From Candidatus Schekmanbacteria bacterium (GTDB lineage: Bacteria > Schekmanbacteria > GWA2-38-11 > J061), in NCBI GenBank assembly GCA_016219965.1, contig JACRJM010000003.1, forward strand, positions 593,902-657,901: DNA of 64,000 nt. Direction: 5' to 3'. The notes under the pieces were generated by a model. That model was given only the letters and a program-made list of their open reading frames with translations, had not been told where the DNA came from and searched no databases. Positions 41,715 through 50,753 of this stretch are shown here, piece after piece (positions within the stretch are counted from its first letter, which is position 1; each line of letters starts with the position of its first letter). The position numbers and the translations under genes are program-made.

Positions 41715-41984
41715 ATGAGCCCTGATTTTGTAATAAATATTTCAGTCCAATCACTGAAAACTGCTTTTCTAATTTCTGCACCAATGCTGAGCTTTGGGCT
41801 TGTTGCAGGTCTTTTAATAAGCATTTTTCAGGCAGTTACACAGATTAATGAAATGACTCTGTCAATAATACCAAAAATAATCGCAGTTGCTGTTGCCTTG
41901 GTTATTTTTGGACCATGGATGATAAGGCATATGATGGAATTTACGACCAATATTTTTGTCAATATACCAAATTACATAAAATGA
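41715..41984 (+). CDS. fliQ: Flagellar export gate protein FliQ
   Basis: 89 residues, two membrane spans (about 18-40 and 50-75); an export-gate subunit in four copies. The core sequence AFLISAPMLSFGLVAGLLISIFQAVTQINEMTLSIIPKI is the family hallmark. The start at 41715 follows TAGGAGATAGT; an in-frame codon at 41664 would overlap fliP by 43 nt and add non-conserved residues. Its stop overlaps the fliR start (ATGA). Confidence 0.95.
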   Translation: MSPDFVINISVQSLKTAFLISAPMLSFGLVAGLLISIFQAVTQINEMTLSIIPKIIAVAVALVIFGPWMIRHMMEFTTNIFVNIPNYIK

Positions 41985-42757
41985 AGCCATTCAATATAGA
42001 AGTCGTTCAAATAGAAATATTCATGCTGATTTTTTTCAGGATATTTGCGCTCTTATATGTAACTCCAATAATGGGTGACAAGAGAGTACCAATAATACTG
42101 AGAATTGGATTTTCTGTGATACTTTCATTTGTCGTATTTCCTGTGACCAATGGCTATAACGTTGTATTGAATGATGTGATGAACTTTTTGTTTGCCGCTG
42201 GTAGGGAGATAATTATAGGAATGGCATTGGGCTTTTTAGTTAAACTCCTTTTTTCAGCTATTGACTTTGCTGCTGAGATTTCTGGATTCCAAATGGGATT
42301 CGGAATGGTAAGTGTGTTAGATCCTAATTTTGACGACCAGGTTTCAATAATTACACAGTTTGAAAGTATTGTTGCAACTCTAATTTTTCTTTCAATAAAT
42401 GCTCATCATTTCATAATAGAATCTATATGCAGAAGCTTCAAAGTAGTCCCTCTTGGCCGTATGATATTATCCGGGAAAATTACTGACTATTTTATCATGA
42501 CGAGTACAGAAATATTTAGCATATCTCTTAAAATTAGTGCCCCTATAATTGTTACCCTTCTTCTTACTAATATAATCTTGGGAATACTTGTCAGAACTGT
42601 TCCGCAAATTAACATGTTCATGATAAGTTTCCCGGTGACCATAGGGCTAGGTTTGATAGTGCTCGGGTTTTCACTCCCTTTCATGGCTGGAGTTTTTAAA
42701 AACATTTTTTTTACAATAGATTTTAGAATGCTTAAGCTTTTAAAGCTTTTTATATGA
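41981..42757 (+). CDS. fliR: Flagellar export gate protein FliR
   Basis: 258 residues, about six hydrophobic spans. FliR is a single-copy gate subunit that binds FlhB. Marks: FFRIFALLYVTPIMGDKRVPIILRIGFSVILSF, AAGREIIIGMALGFLVKLLFSAIDFAAEISGFQMGFGM. The ATG at 41981 overlaps the fliQ stop (ATGA), which fixes the start; the longer in-frame reading from 41915 lies inside fliQ. Usual length. Confidence 0.95.
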   Translation: MKPFNIEVVQIEIFMLIFFRIFALLYVTPIMGDKRVPIILRIGFSVILSFVVFPVTNGYNVVLNDVMNFLFAAGREIIIGMALGFLVKLLFSAIDFAAEISGFQMGFGMVSVLDPNFDDQVSIITQFESIVATLIFLSINAHHFIIESICRSFKVVPLGRMILSGKITDYFIMTSTEIFSISLKISAPIIVTLLLTNIILGILVRTVPQINMFMISFPVTIGLGLIVLGFSLPFMAGVFKNIFFTIDFRMLKLLKLFI

Positions 42758-42771
42758 TTAAGGATTAAAGA

Positions 42772-43848
42772 ATGGCAGATCAGGAAAAAGATCAGAGGAC
42801 TGAACCCGCAACACCTAGAAAGCGTGAAGAAGCACGCAAAAAAGGCAACGTTGCGCACAGCAGGGAAGTAAATACAGTGTTTATTCTTCTAAGTGGTCTT
42901 TCAGTTTTTTATTTTTTAGGAAGGGAGATGATAATAAAAATTCAAAATCTCCTTTATTTTCTCCTTAAGTCAGCTGGACAAAGGGAGATGTTACCTCAAG
43001 ACTTGTATTCATATATGGTTATGCTTATTGGTCAGTTAGCAATTATTTTAATTCCGCTATTTGCAGTTATTTTAATAAGTGGTGTAGTATCGCAGCTTAT
43101 ACAAGTCGGACTTCTTTTTACCTTTGACCCAATTAAGCCACAACTATCCAAGATAAATCCAATGTCCGGATTTAAACGTTTATTATCCAAAAAATCGCTA
43201 GAAATGCTCGCAAAATCGATATTGAAAATTTTAGGACTTTCCTTATGTGCTTATTTTGCAGTGAAAAATGAATTTGCCAATATCTCAAGCATGGTAAATT
43301 TCAGTGCGGCTGAGCTGCTAAATTATTTTGGCAATATTTCTTTTAGACTTTTTAAGTATACACTTGGGTTTTTTAGCATAATAGCAGCAGCAGACTATCT
43401 TTTTACAAAACGAGAATATGATAATGAACTGAAAATGACAAAAGAAGAAGTGAAAGAAGAGTATCGTCAACGAGAAGGTGACCCACAGGTTAAAAGCAGG
43501 GTTAGGTCAATCCAAAGAGAATTAGCAAGAAGAAGGATGATGGAGGAAGTTCCGAAGGCTGATGTCGTTATTACAAACCCTACAAGATTAGCCATTGCTC
43601 TTTTATATGACCCAGTGAAAATAGGAGCACCGCAAGTAGTTGCAAAAGGCCAAGGTTACATTGCAGAAAGAATCAGAGAAATAGCAAAGAAAAATTCCGT
43701 TCCTATAGTTGAAAACAAACCACTTGCAAGAACACTTTTTAAACTTGTTGATGTTGGTATGGCAGTCCCACCTAATCTATATAAAGCTGTGGCTGAGATT
43801 TTAGCGTACATTTATAAAATTAATGGAAAACTAAAACATATTAAATAA
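42772..43848 (+). CDS. flhB: Flagellar export switch protein FlhB with NPTR cleavage site variant
   Basis: 358 residues; an inner-membrane export-gate protein whose C-terminal domain switches specificity from hook to filament subunits after it cuts itself between Asn and Pro. An N-terminal basic cytoplasmic part (DQRTEPATPRKREEARKKGNVAHSREV) precedes four spans. The C domain includes VPKADVVITNPTRLAIALLYDP. The almost universal NPTH site reads NPTR here (AAC CCT ACA AGA), while the scissile Asn-Pro is kept. It is followed by the flhA start overlapping its stop by one base. A separate FlhB C-domain paralogue is at 53148. Confidence 0.94.
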   Translation: MADQEKDQRTEPATPRKREEARKKGNVAHSREVNTVFILLSGLSVFYFLGREMIIKIQNLLYFLLKSAGQREMLPQDLYSYMVMLIGQLAIILIPLFAVILISGVVSQLIQVGLLFTFDPIKPQLSKINPMSGFKRLLSKKSLEMLAKSILKILGLSLCAYFAVKNEFANISSMVNFSAAELLNYFGNISFRLFKYTLGFFSIIAAADYLFTKREYDNELKMTKEEVKEEYRQREGDPQVKSRVRSIQRELARRRMMEEVPKADVVITNPTRLAIALLYDPVKIGAPQVVAKGQGYIAERIREIAKKNSVPIVENKPLARTLFKLVDVGMAVPPNLYKAVAEILAYIYKINGKLKHIK

Positions 43849-45926
43849 TGGCTATGAAAGTTGAAAATCAAGTTGGCTTAGTTGCATCACTCAGGAAAAC
43901 TGATGCGTTAATGGGAATAGGAGTCATTATGGTGCTAGCCATAATGATAATGCCTCTTCCTTCATTTATTCTGGACCTGATGCTAGCTCTTAATGTAACA
44001 ACCTCTCTGGTTTTAATACTTATTTCTATGTATGTCCTGAAACCATTAGAGTTTTCGATGTTTCCAACAATTTTACTTTTAACTACATTATATAGGTTGT
44101 CTTTAAATGTAGCTTCTACAAGGTTGATATTGCTTCATGGAAGCGAGGGAGTTGCAGCTGCAGGTCAAGTTATAAAATCATTTGGAATGTTTTTAGTAGG
44201 AGGGAATTATTTTGTGGGAATGGTCATATTCCTTATTCTCTCTGTAATAAATTTTGTTGTTATAACTAAAGGAGCTGGAAGAATAGCAGAGGTTGCAGCA
44301 AGATTCACATTAGATTCTATGCCTGGAAAGCAGATGAGCATTGATGCTGACATGAATGCAGGCCTTATTTCTGAAAAAGAAGCGATTCAGCGTAGGAAGG
44401 AAGTAACAAAGGAAGCAGATTTTTACGGTGCAATGGATGGTGCAAGTAAATTTGTGAGAGGAGAGGCAGTTGCAGGCCTTGTAATATTAGCAATAAATAT
44501 TGTTGGAGGATTTCTTATTGGAATTTTTCAAAATAATATGAATTTATTGGATGCCGCAAAAACTTATACACTGTTAACAATTGGAGATGGCTTGGTCTCT
44601 CAAATACCGGCACTCATAGTATCTACTGCCGCAGGTATTGTCGTAACGAGAGCTGCATCCGAAGAAAACCTTGGAGAAGATTTCAGCAGACAGATTTTAT
44701 CCTACCCAAAAGCTGTTGGTATTGCTGGTGCAATTATGTTTGTTTTCGGGCTTGTCCCAGGGCTGCCTCATATACCTTTTTTTATAATAGGTATAGCAGG
44801 TGGAGCGTTAGCTTATTTTAGTTCATTAAAAATTCAGGAAGAAAAGGAAATCGAGGATAAAAAACCGGCTAAAACTTCATTTGAAGAAACCTTTGAATCA
44901 ATTTTTACCCCTGATATCTTGGGATTGGAAGTTGGATATGGGTTGATACCTTTTATAGATGGAACACAAAATGGCGAGCTTTTAACAAGAATCAAATCTA
45001 TTAGAAAACAGATAGCTGTTGAACTTGGAATACTGATTCCACCGATTCACGTCAGAGATAACCTCAATTTTAAGCCTGGAGAATATTCTATACAATTGAA
45101 GGGAATAGAAATAAGCAAAGGTGACATGATGTTAGGCCATTACCTCGCTTTATCAGGTAGCGAATCTAGCAAGTCGCTAGAAGGTATACCAACAAAAGAT
45201 CCTGCTTTTTCTCTTCCTGCATTGTGGATACCTGAGAGTGAAAAAGAAAGGGCTCCACTGCTTGGTTACACGGTAGTTGACATCCCTTCTGTAATAGCAA
45301 CCCATTTGACAGAGATTATTAAAAATTATAGTAGCGAGTTCTTAGGCAGACAAGAGGTGCAGTCATTGCTTGATGGTGTTACAAAAACCCATCCAAAGCT
45401 GGTTGAAGAATTAATTCCCAATAATCTTACACTTGGAGGAGTACAAAAGGTTTTACAGAACCTTCTTAAAGAGCAAATCCCAGTTAAAGATTTAATAACT
45501 ATATTAGAAACACTTGCAGATTATTCTCCACTTACAAAAGACACGGATGTATTGACTGAATATGTGCGTCAGAGTCTTTCAAGATACATATCTCATAGTT
45601 TTAAAAATAACGATGGAGAGATAACTGTAGCAATGCTTGATAGCAGTATTGAAGAGGTAATCGGAAACTCAATTCAGCACACACCTCAGGGATCTTATCT
45701 GGCTCTTGATCCCAACTTTACTCAAAAATTTCTTACTAAGCTGTCAACAGTTGTGCACAGATTTGCTTCCTTAAATTATCAACCAGTAATTCTGTCCTCC
45801 CCCTTGATAAGATTTCACTTAAAAAAGATGACAGATAAGTTTATCCCTAATCTTGCAATTCTTTCTCACAATGAACTTACTTCAGACATCAAAATTAAAA
45901 CTCTGGAGGTGGTTAGTCTATCATGA
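43848..45926 (+). CDS. flhA: Flagellar export gate protein FlhA
   Basis: 692 residues; forms the nonameric ring of the export gate and uses the proton motive force. About eight spans fill the first 325 residues. The conserved FHIPEP cytoplasmic loop reads ARFTLDSMPGKQMSIDADMNAGLISEKEAIQRRKEV, with charged residues intact. The C-terminal domain (about 345-690; EVGYGLIPFIDG, GYTVVDIPSVIATHLTEIIK) binds chaperone-substrate complexes. It overlaps flhB by 1 nt and flhF by 4 nt. Normal length. Confidence 0.96.
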   Translation: MAMKVENQVGLVASLRKTDALMGIGVIMVLAIMIMPLPSFILDLMLALNVTTSLVLILISMYVLKPLEFSMFPTILLLTTLYRLSLNVASTRLILLHGSEGVAAAGQVIKSFGMFLVGGNYFVGMVIFLILSVINFVVITKGAGRIAEVAARFTLDSMPGKQMSIDADMNAGLISEKEAIQRRKEVTKEADFYGAMDGASKFVRGEAVAGLVILAINIVGGFLIGIFQNNMNLLDAAKTYTLLTIGDGLVSQIPALIVSTAAGIVVTRAASEENLGEDFSRQILSYPKAVGIAGAIMFVFGLVPGLPHIPFFIIGIAGGALAYFSSLKIQEEKEIEDKKPAKTSFEETFESIFTPDILGLEVGYGLIPFIDGTQNGELLTRIKSIRKQIAVELGILIPPIHVRDNLNFKPGEYSIQLKGIEISKGDMMLGHYLALSGSESSKSLEGIPTKDPAFSLPALWIPESEKERAPLLGYTVVDIPSVIATHLTEIIKNYSSEFLGRQEVQSLLDGVTKTHPKLVEELIPNNLTLGGVQKVLQNLLKEQIPVKDLITILETLADYSPLTKDTDVLTEYVRQSLSRYISHSFKNNDGEITVAMLDSSIEEVIGNSIQHTPQGSYLALDPNFTQKFLTKLSTVVHRFASLNYQPVILSSPLIRFHLKKMTDKFIPNLAILSHNELTSDIKIKTLEVVSLS

Positions 45927-47101
45927 TGTTTAAAACTTATGAAGCTGGCAATTTTGAAGAAGCTCTGAAGATGGTTAAGAAAGAAATGGGGCCGGAAGCG
46001 ATCATAGTTTCATCAAGGACAAAGAAGACTAATATCTTCAAAGGGAGCTTTTCTTCTAAGGTAGAAATAGTAGCAGCATACGATGATGGTATCTATCCCA
46101 GCATAAATAATAGCAAGGAACCTGCCAAATGTTATTCTGATCGTATAACAGCAGACGAAGAAGCAAATAACTCTGGGGAAGGTATATATAGTGAATTAAA
46201 TGATAGAAGCAGAAAAAATATTCAAGATAAATTATATAAAGATTTTACAGAAACCCTATTCGACCCCGGCCAAAAAAGCCTTTCTCGCATTAATGATTAC
46301 AAGATGCGTTTTATGGAGATTGGTATCAATAAGAGAGTTATAGAATCATTTATAAACGAAAAAGATGTAGCTAATACTGTTTACAGTAATATTTCTGGAA
46401 AATCTTATAGCAAACTTCTTAGAGAAAGAATGAACAATGTAGTAAAAATAGCACCCCTTATTGGTTTAGAACAAAAAGAGAAAAAAATCATTGCGCTCGT
46501 TGGTCCTACTGGTGTTGGAAAAACTACTACTGCTGCTAAAATTGCAGCCAGAATGTTTCTTCTAAAACAAAAAACTGTAGGACTTATAAGTGCGGATTTT
46601 TATAGGGTTGGCGCTACTAAACAGCTTCAAATATATGCGGATATTATGGATATCCCAATGATAACTGCTGTTAACCGGAACGAACTGATTAATGCGATAA
46701 CATATTTTAATTCTAAAGACATAATTCTTATTGATACGGCAGGCCAAAGCCAAAAAAATACTTCTAGAATGAAGGATATTAAAGAAATATTTAGTGGACT
46801 TAACAATGTCGAAATCTGGCTGCTGATTTCTGCCAATATCAAAACTGAAGATTCAATTGAAGTTTTTAACGAATTTTCAAATTTAGGAATTAATGGGCTT
46901 ATATATACTAAGCTTGATGAGAGTAGTTATTATGAGAATCTTTTTAATTTGTCAGGCATTTCTAATCTTCCTGTTGTCTATTACACTACTGGTCAAGAAG
47001 TTCCGCAAGACATTGAAGAAGCTTCAAGCAGCATAATAGTGGATTCAGTTTTATCTAAGTATTCTAACAAGTTGCTAAACGTTAAAAATCTGGAGATATA
47101 A
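45923..47101 (+). CDS. flhF: Flagellar placement SRP-like GTPase FlhF
   Basis: 392 residues; an SRP-family GTPase that sets the position (usually polar) and number of flagella. The N-terminal region (TYEAGNFEEALKMVKKEMGPEAIIVSSR) is the B domain, followed by a variable linker. The NG domain has G1 GPTGVGKTTTAAKIAA, SADFYRVGATKQLQIYADIM, G3 DTAGQSQ and G4 TKLDE. It is followed by flhG with no gap, as in polar flagellates. Confidence 0.95.
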   Translation: MMFKTYEAGNFEEALKMVKKEMGPEAIIVSSRTKKTNIFKGSFSSKVEIVAAYDDGIYPSINNSKEPAKCYSDRITADEEANNSGEGIYSELNDRSRKNIQDKLYKDFTETLFDPGQKSLSRINDYKMRFMEIGINKRVIESFINEKDVANTVYSNISGKSYSKLLRERMNNVVKIAPLIGLEQKEKKIIALVGPTGVGKTTTAAKIAARMFLLKQKTVGLISADFYRVGATKQLQIYADIMDIPMITAVNRNELINAITYFNSKDIILIDTAGQSQKNTSRMKDIKEIFSGLNNVEIWLLISANIKTEDSIEVFNEFSNLGINGLIYTKLDESSYYENLFNLSGISNLPVVYYTTGQEVPQDIEEASSSIIVDSVLSKYSNKLLNVKNLEI

Positions 47102-48031
47102 ATGGACCAAGCTTCATCTCTAAGGAAAATTGTTAGTCTGTCAAATCAAAGTCCTAATTATGAGAAACTTCGATACGTAAAATCCGGGCAACATAATAAA
47201 AATGTTAGAATATTCTCTGTAACTAGTGGGAAGGGTGGAGTTGGTAAGACAAATATAGTTACTAATCTTGCCTATTCTTTTTCCTTATTAGGCAAAAAAG
47301 TAATGATACTTGATGCTGATTTAGGATTAGGAAATGTTGATGTTCTGCTTGGTTTAAATCCAAAATATAATTTGTTGCATGTTTTTATGGGTCTAAAATC
47401 CTTAGAAGAAATTATAGTAAAAGGGCCTGGTGGGATACTTATACTTCCTGCTGCTTCAGGAGTTGAAGAACTTACAAATATTACTGAAAACCAAAAGCTC
47501 CATTTGCTTTCTGAATTTGAGCGTCTTGATGTTGATATTGATTTACTGCTTATAGATACAAGTGCTGGCATCTCATCAAATGTAATGTATTTTAATACGG
47601 CTTCTCAGCATATAATGATAATTTCTACTCCTGAACCAACGTCAATTACTGATGCATATGCCCTTATAAAAGTGCTTTCCCTAAAATATGCTGAAAAAAA
47701 GTTTAACCTACTTGTTAATTGCGCTACTTCTCAAAACGAAGCAAAGGCAGTTTATGAGACAATTAGTAAAGCTACAGAAGAGTTTTTACATGTCTCTATA
47801 AATTATCTTGGCTTTATCCCAAGGGATTTGAATGTTTCAAATGCTGTAAAAAAACAAAAACTAATTACTGAATTTACTCCAGGTTCTGATGCAAGCATAT
47901 CACTTAAATGTCTTGCACAAAAAATGGATGACATTTCTGAGATGTGTTTACCGAAGGGTAACATTCAAATTTTTTGGAATAGGATTGTTGACGGATTATT
48001 GACAAATAATAATCCTCAAAAAAGGATTTAG
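47102..48031 (+). CDS. flhG: Flagellar number regulator FlhG (FleN/MinD-like ATPase)
   Basis: 309 residues; a ParA/MinD ATPase that counters FlhF and limits flagellar number, in some species by binding the flagellar master activator. The deviant Walker A SGKGGVGKTNIVTNLAY is followed by DADLGLGNVDVLLGL and Walker B LLIDTSAGIS. An N-terminal extension (DQASSLRKIVSLS) is the FlhF-activating DQAxxLR motif, in full. The C-terminal membrane helix region is present. The next gene is the small TM ORF after 17 nt. Confidence 0.94.
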   Translation: MDQASSLRKIVSLSNQSPNYEKLRYVKSGQHNKNVRIFSVTSGKGGVGKTNIVTNLAYSFSLLGKKVMILDADLGLGNVDVLLGLNPKYNLLHVFMGLKSLEEIIVKGPGGILILPAASGVEELTNITENQKLHLLSEFERLDVDIDLLLIDTSAGISSNVMYFNTASQHIMIISTPEPTSITDAYALIKVLSLKYAEKKFNLLVNCATSQNEAKAVYETISKATEEFLHVSINYLGFIPRDLNVSNAVKKQKLITEFTPGSDASISLKCLAQKMDDISEMCLPKGNIQIFWNRIVDGLLTNNNPQKRI

Positions 48032-48048
48032 AATAGGGAGCATATTGT

Positions 48049-48228
48049 TTGGATAAAATTCCATGTATAGCATCTTTAACTATGCTAGTCGCAATAATAG
48101 TTATTGGGTTTGTAAATAGTTGGGCAACTGAGACTATAATTATAAGATCAGTAATATGTATGATCGTAATTAGTTTAGTGTCAAAATTATTAATTAGACT
48201 AATTATTTCTCTGGAGCGAGTTAGATGA
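48049..48228 (+). CDS. Small transmembrane protein between flhG and fliA (59 residues)
   Basis: A short gene with a TTG start at 48049, AGGGAG 8 nt upstream, and a TGA that overlaps the ATG of fliA (ATGA), so translation is probably coupled. The product starts MDKIPCIASLTMLVAIIVIG and has two hydrophobic stretches (about 8-22 and 33-50) with a basic end (LLIRLIISLERVR). No family is recognised. A coding gap of nearly 200 nt is otherwise unusual in this tightly packed operon, which supports it being real. A role near FlhG/FliA (for example at the membrane pole) is only a guess. Confidence 0.6.
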   Translation: MDKIPCIASLTMLVAIIVIGFVNSWATETIIIRSVICMIVISLVSKLLIRLIISLERVR

Positions 48229-48980
48229 GTAAAAATAATGCATATTTGAACCTACAAAGTGAATATGAAGCTGAAGAAAAAGATGGAATTATTAAAGAGT
48301 ACTCTCCAATTATAAAAAATATAGCTCAAAGAATGGCCAGTAGGTTTGCACCATATGTTACAATTGATGATATGATTAGTGTAGGTGTTATCGGGCTTAT
48401 TGACGCGATAAGCAAGTTTGACAAGAATAAGGGCGTAAAGTTTAGAACATATGCTGAGTATCGGATCAGAGGCTCAATGTTGGATGAACTCAGGGGGGTA
48501 GATTGGGTTCCGAGATCAACTAGAGATAAAATAAAAGAAATGGAAACAGTTGTAGTGAGACTGGAACAGAAATATTCTTGTGTTCCATCAGAAGAAGAAA
48601 TAGCAAGAGAGATGAATATTTCACTGGATGAGCTACATGAAATACTATTTAAATCTACAAAATGTTCACTTTTGAGTTTGAACGAAATAGAAGAATATAA
48701 CTCTTCAAGCGATAAAAAATTTTTTCCTAAGGCAAATGCAGACAAAGAAGATGATGTTGTTTCAAGAATAAACTTGGAATGGTTGAAATCTATTTTAGCT
48801 TCTTCTATTCAAAATCTTACAGAAAAAGAAAAACTAGTCATTTCGCTTTATTATTATGATGAAATAACAATGAAAGAAATCGGAGAAATTTTAGGATTGA
48901 CGGAATCAAGAGTTTCTCAGATTCATTCTAAAGCTCTTTTTATTTTACAAACTAAAATAAGAAAAAAAATGAAAACTTAA
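48225..48980 (+). CDS. fliA: Flagellar sigma factor FliA (sigma-28)
   Basis: 251 residues; directs transcription of late flagellar genes such as fliC. Region 2 (IAQRMASRFAPYVTIDDMISVGVIGLIDAISKFDKNKGVKFRTYAEYRIRGSMLDELRGVDWVPRSTRDK) is strongly FliA-type. Region 3 has VPSEEEIAREMNISLDELHEIL. Region 4 is EKLVISLYYYDEITMKEIGEILGLTESRVSQIHSKAL. Its antagonist is probably the FlgM encoded at 58930. A sigma-28 promoter is seen at 63720. Confidence 0.96.
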   Translation: MSKNNAYLNLQSEYEAEEKDGIIKEYSPIIKNIAQRMASRFAPYVTIDDMISVGVIGLIDAISKFDKNKGVKFRTYAEYRIRGSMLDELRGVDWVPRSTRDKIKEMETVVVRLEQKYSCVPSEEEIAREMNISLDELHEILFKSTKCSLLSLNEIEEYNSSSDKKFFPKANADKEDDVVSRINLEWLKSILASSIQNLTEKEKLVISLYYYDEITMKEIGEILGLTESRVSQIHSKALFILQTKIRKKMKT

Positions 48981-49073
48981 AATCGAGATTATTGTTTCTT
49001 AACATAAATCCGAAAACAAATTCGTTTCACTATTGAACTTAATAATGAAGATAGTAGTAAGGAGATCAAAGTA

Positions 49074-49967
49074 ATGGAACCTACGGAAGTAAAAAAACAA
49101 CTATTAGACAATCTGGATAGCGGAGATGATTTACCATATTTTTCTTTAACAGTTAAAAAACTTCTTGAATTAACTGAAAACCCTGAGACATCTCTTTCAG
49201 AAATTGTAAGCTCAATGGATTCTTCTATTGCTGCAAAAACTTTAAAAATGGCAAATTCTGTTTATTTTGGAGGAAGCAATTTTAGAAACATTAGATCTCT
49301 TGAACATGCAATTATGGTAATAGGGTTTGATAGTCTTAGAGAACTTGCCTTTAATGCATCATTCGTTTCAATGTTCCAAAAAGAAGATGATGATATTAAA
49401 GCAAACATCCATTCGTGCCTTGAACACTGTTTTCAGGTTGCCATTGCAGCGAAATTACTTGCTTCACTTTTTAATTATGAAAAGAAAGCACAATGCTATG
49501 TTGCAGGATTGCTGCATGATATTGGTAAACTTGCTATTGAAAAATATTTTAGAAGTGAAGCACAAAAGATTACAACACTTACTGAAAATAAACAAAATAA
49601 CTCTATAGAAGCTGAGATAAAAGTGCTTGGAATTGACCATATGGAAATAGGTTCTATTATTGCTGAAAAATGGAATTTACCGGCTACTATGGTTGAAGCG
49701 ATAGGATGTCATTCAAAACCTTATATAGCTACGATTGATAAAAAATTTAGTTCAATTATTTATCTTGCAGATGAATTGTGTAAGAAAACTGCAGGAGTTT
49801 TTGATTTTCGATTATTAAATTCATTAATAGATAGCGAAATTAAACAGTTTTTTCCACACAAAGACAAGCTACAAGATGACTATTTGCAGGATCAATTCGC
49901 AGCAAAATTTACTCAAGAAGTGGAAAATGTATCTTTCATAATTGGTTCACTTTTAAAAAATAATTAA
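49074..49967 (+). CDS. HDOD domain protein
   Basis: 297 residues. An HDOD domain (about 15-215) resembles an HD-type phosphohydrolase but lacks a full metal-binding set: LPYFSLTVKKLLELTENPETSLSEIVSSMDSSIAAKTLKMANS, with a later YVAGLLHDIGKLAIEKYF. HDOD proteins are regulatory, often acting in c-di-GMP, stress or motility control. It lies between fliA and motA, and some flagellar operons in this branch carry an HDOD gene. Own ribosome site AAGGAGAT. No GGDEF/EAL domain is present. Function is not fixed. Confidence 0.82.
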   Translation: MEPTEVKKQLLDNLDSGDDLPYFSLTVKKLLELTENPETSLSEIVSSMDSSIAAKTLKMANSVYFGGSNFRNIRSLEHAIMVIGFDSLRELAFNASFVSMFQKEDDDIKANIHSCLEHCFQVAIAAKLLASLFNYEKKAQCYVAGLLHDIGKLAIEKYFRSEAQKITTLTENKQNNSIEAEIKVLGIDHMEIGSIIAEKWNLPATMVEAIGCHSKPYIATIDKKFSSIIYLADELCKKTAGVFDFRLLNSLIDSEIKQFFPHKDKLQDDYLQDQFAAKFTQEVENVSFIIGSLLKNN

Positions 49968-49984
49968 TAGGTGGAAAAAGCGAA

Positions 49985-50746
49985 ATGGACTTCGCTGTAC
50001 TTGTCGGACTATTTATTGGTTTTGGCTCAATCATTACTTCAGTCTTTTTAGAACATGGGAGAATAACTGCCTATGTAAATTTGGCTGCTCTGGTTATTAT
50101 TTTAGGGGGAACCTTATCAGCCACTACAATAAGTACCTCAATTAAAGATATTTTAAATTTACCTAAATTACTTAAAGTACTTTTTTCAAATAAAATAAAT
50201 AAGTACAAAGATATTATTGATGAGATGACTAAAATAGCTCTATCAATAAGAAAAGATGGTTATTTGAGTGTTGATGATAAAGTTAAAGAAATAAATGATC
50301 CTATCTTTAAAAAAGGATTACAGCTAATTGCTGATGGAGTTGATTCATCTGATATTTCTGAAATAATTAACTCAGAAATAAATGCTATGGAAAAGCGACA
50401 TAAAAAAGGTATTGAAATATTTAGCATGATGGGTGGATATGCGCCAACTATGGGAATAATTGGGACAGTTTTAGGATTAGTTAATATGCTTATGTCTTTT
50501 GGAACAAGCGAGGGTGAAAGTCTTGGAAAATCAGTAGCAGTTGCATTCATTGCAACACTATATGGTATTTTTTTTGCCAATTTAATTTTTTTGCCTATAA
50601 GTTCTAATCTTAAGGCAAAAAGTACTCAGGAAATAATTGGGAAAGAATTAATTCTGGAAGGGCTTCTTGCAGTTCATGCTGGATTAAGTCCAAAAATGGT
50701 TGAGGAAAAAATGAAATCTTTTCTTGGTACAGTAAAAATAAAGTAA
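49985..50746 (+). CDS. motA: Flagellar stator protein MotA
   Basis: 253 residues; an inner-membrane ion channel subunit, four predicted spans. Marks: VGLFIGFGSIITSVFLEHG, then a cytoplasmic region with EMTKIALSIRKDGYLSVDDKV (contains charged residues facing FliG), and the PTMGIIGTVLGLVNMLMSFG span followed by SVAVAFIATLYGIFFANLIFLPI. It is 7 nt before motB. Length and order are typical of the PomA/MotA family; ion type (H+ or Na+) is not determinable. Confidence 0.94.
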   Translation: MDFAVLVGLFIGFGSIITSVFLEHGRITAYVNLAALVIILGGTLSATTISTSIKDILNLPKLLKVLFSNKINKYKDIIDEMTKIALSIRKDGYLSVDDKVKEINDPIFKKGLQLIADGVDSSDISEIINSEINAMEKRHKKGIEIFSMMGGYAPTMGIIGTVLGLVNMLMSFGTSEGESLGKSVAVAFIATLYGIFFANLIFLPISSNLKAKSTQEIIGKELILEGLLAVHAGLSPKMVEEKMKSFLGTVKIK

Positions 50747-50753
50747 ATAAATA

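Noticed and set aside
48981-49073. Sigma-28-like TCCGAAAA before the HDOD gene
   Set aside because: No TAAA box at the right distance, and the gene can be read from the upstream promoter.
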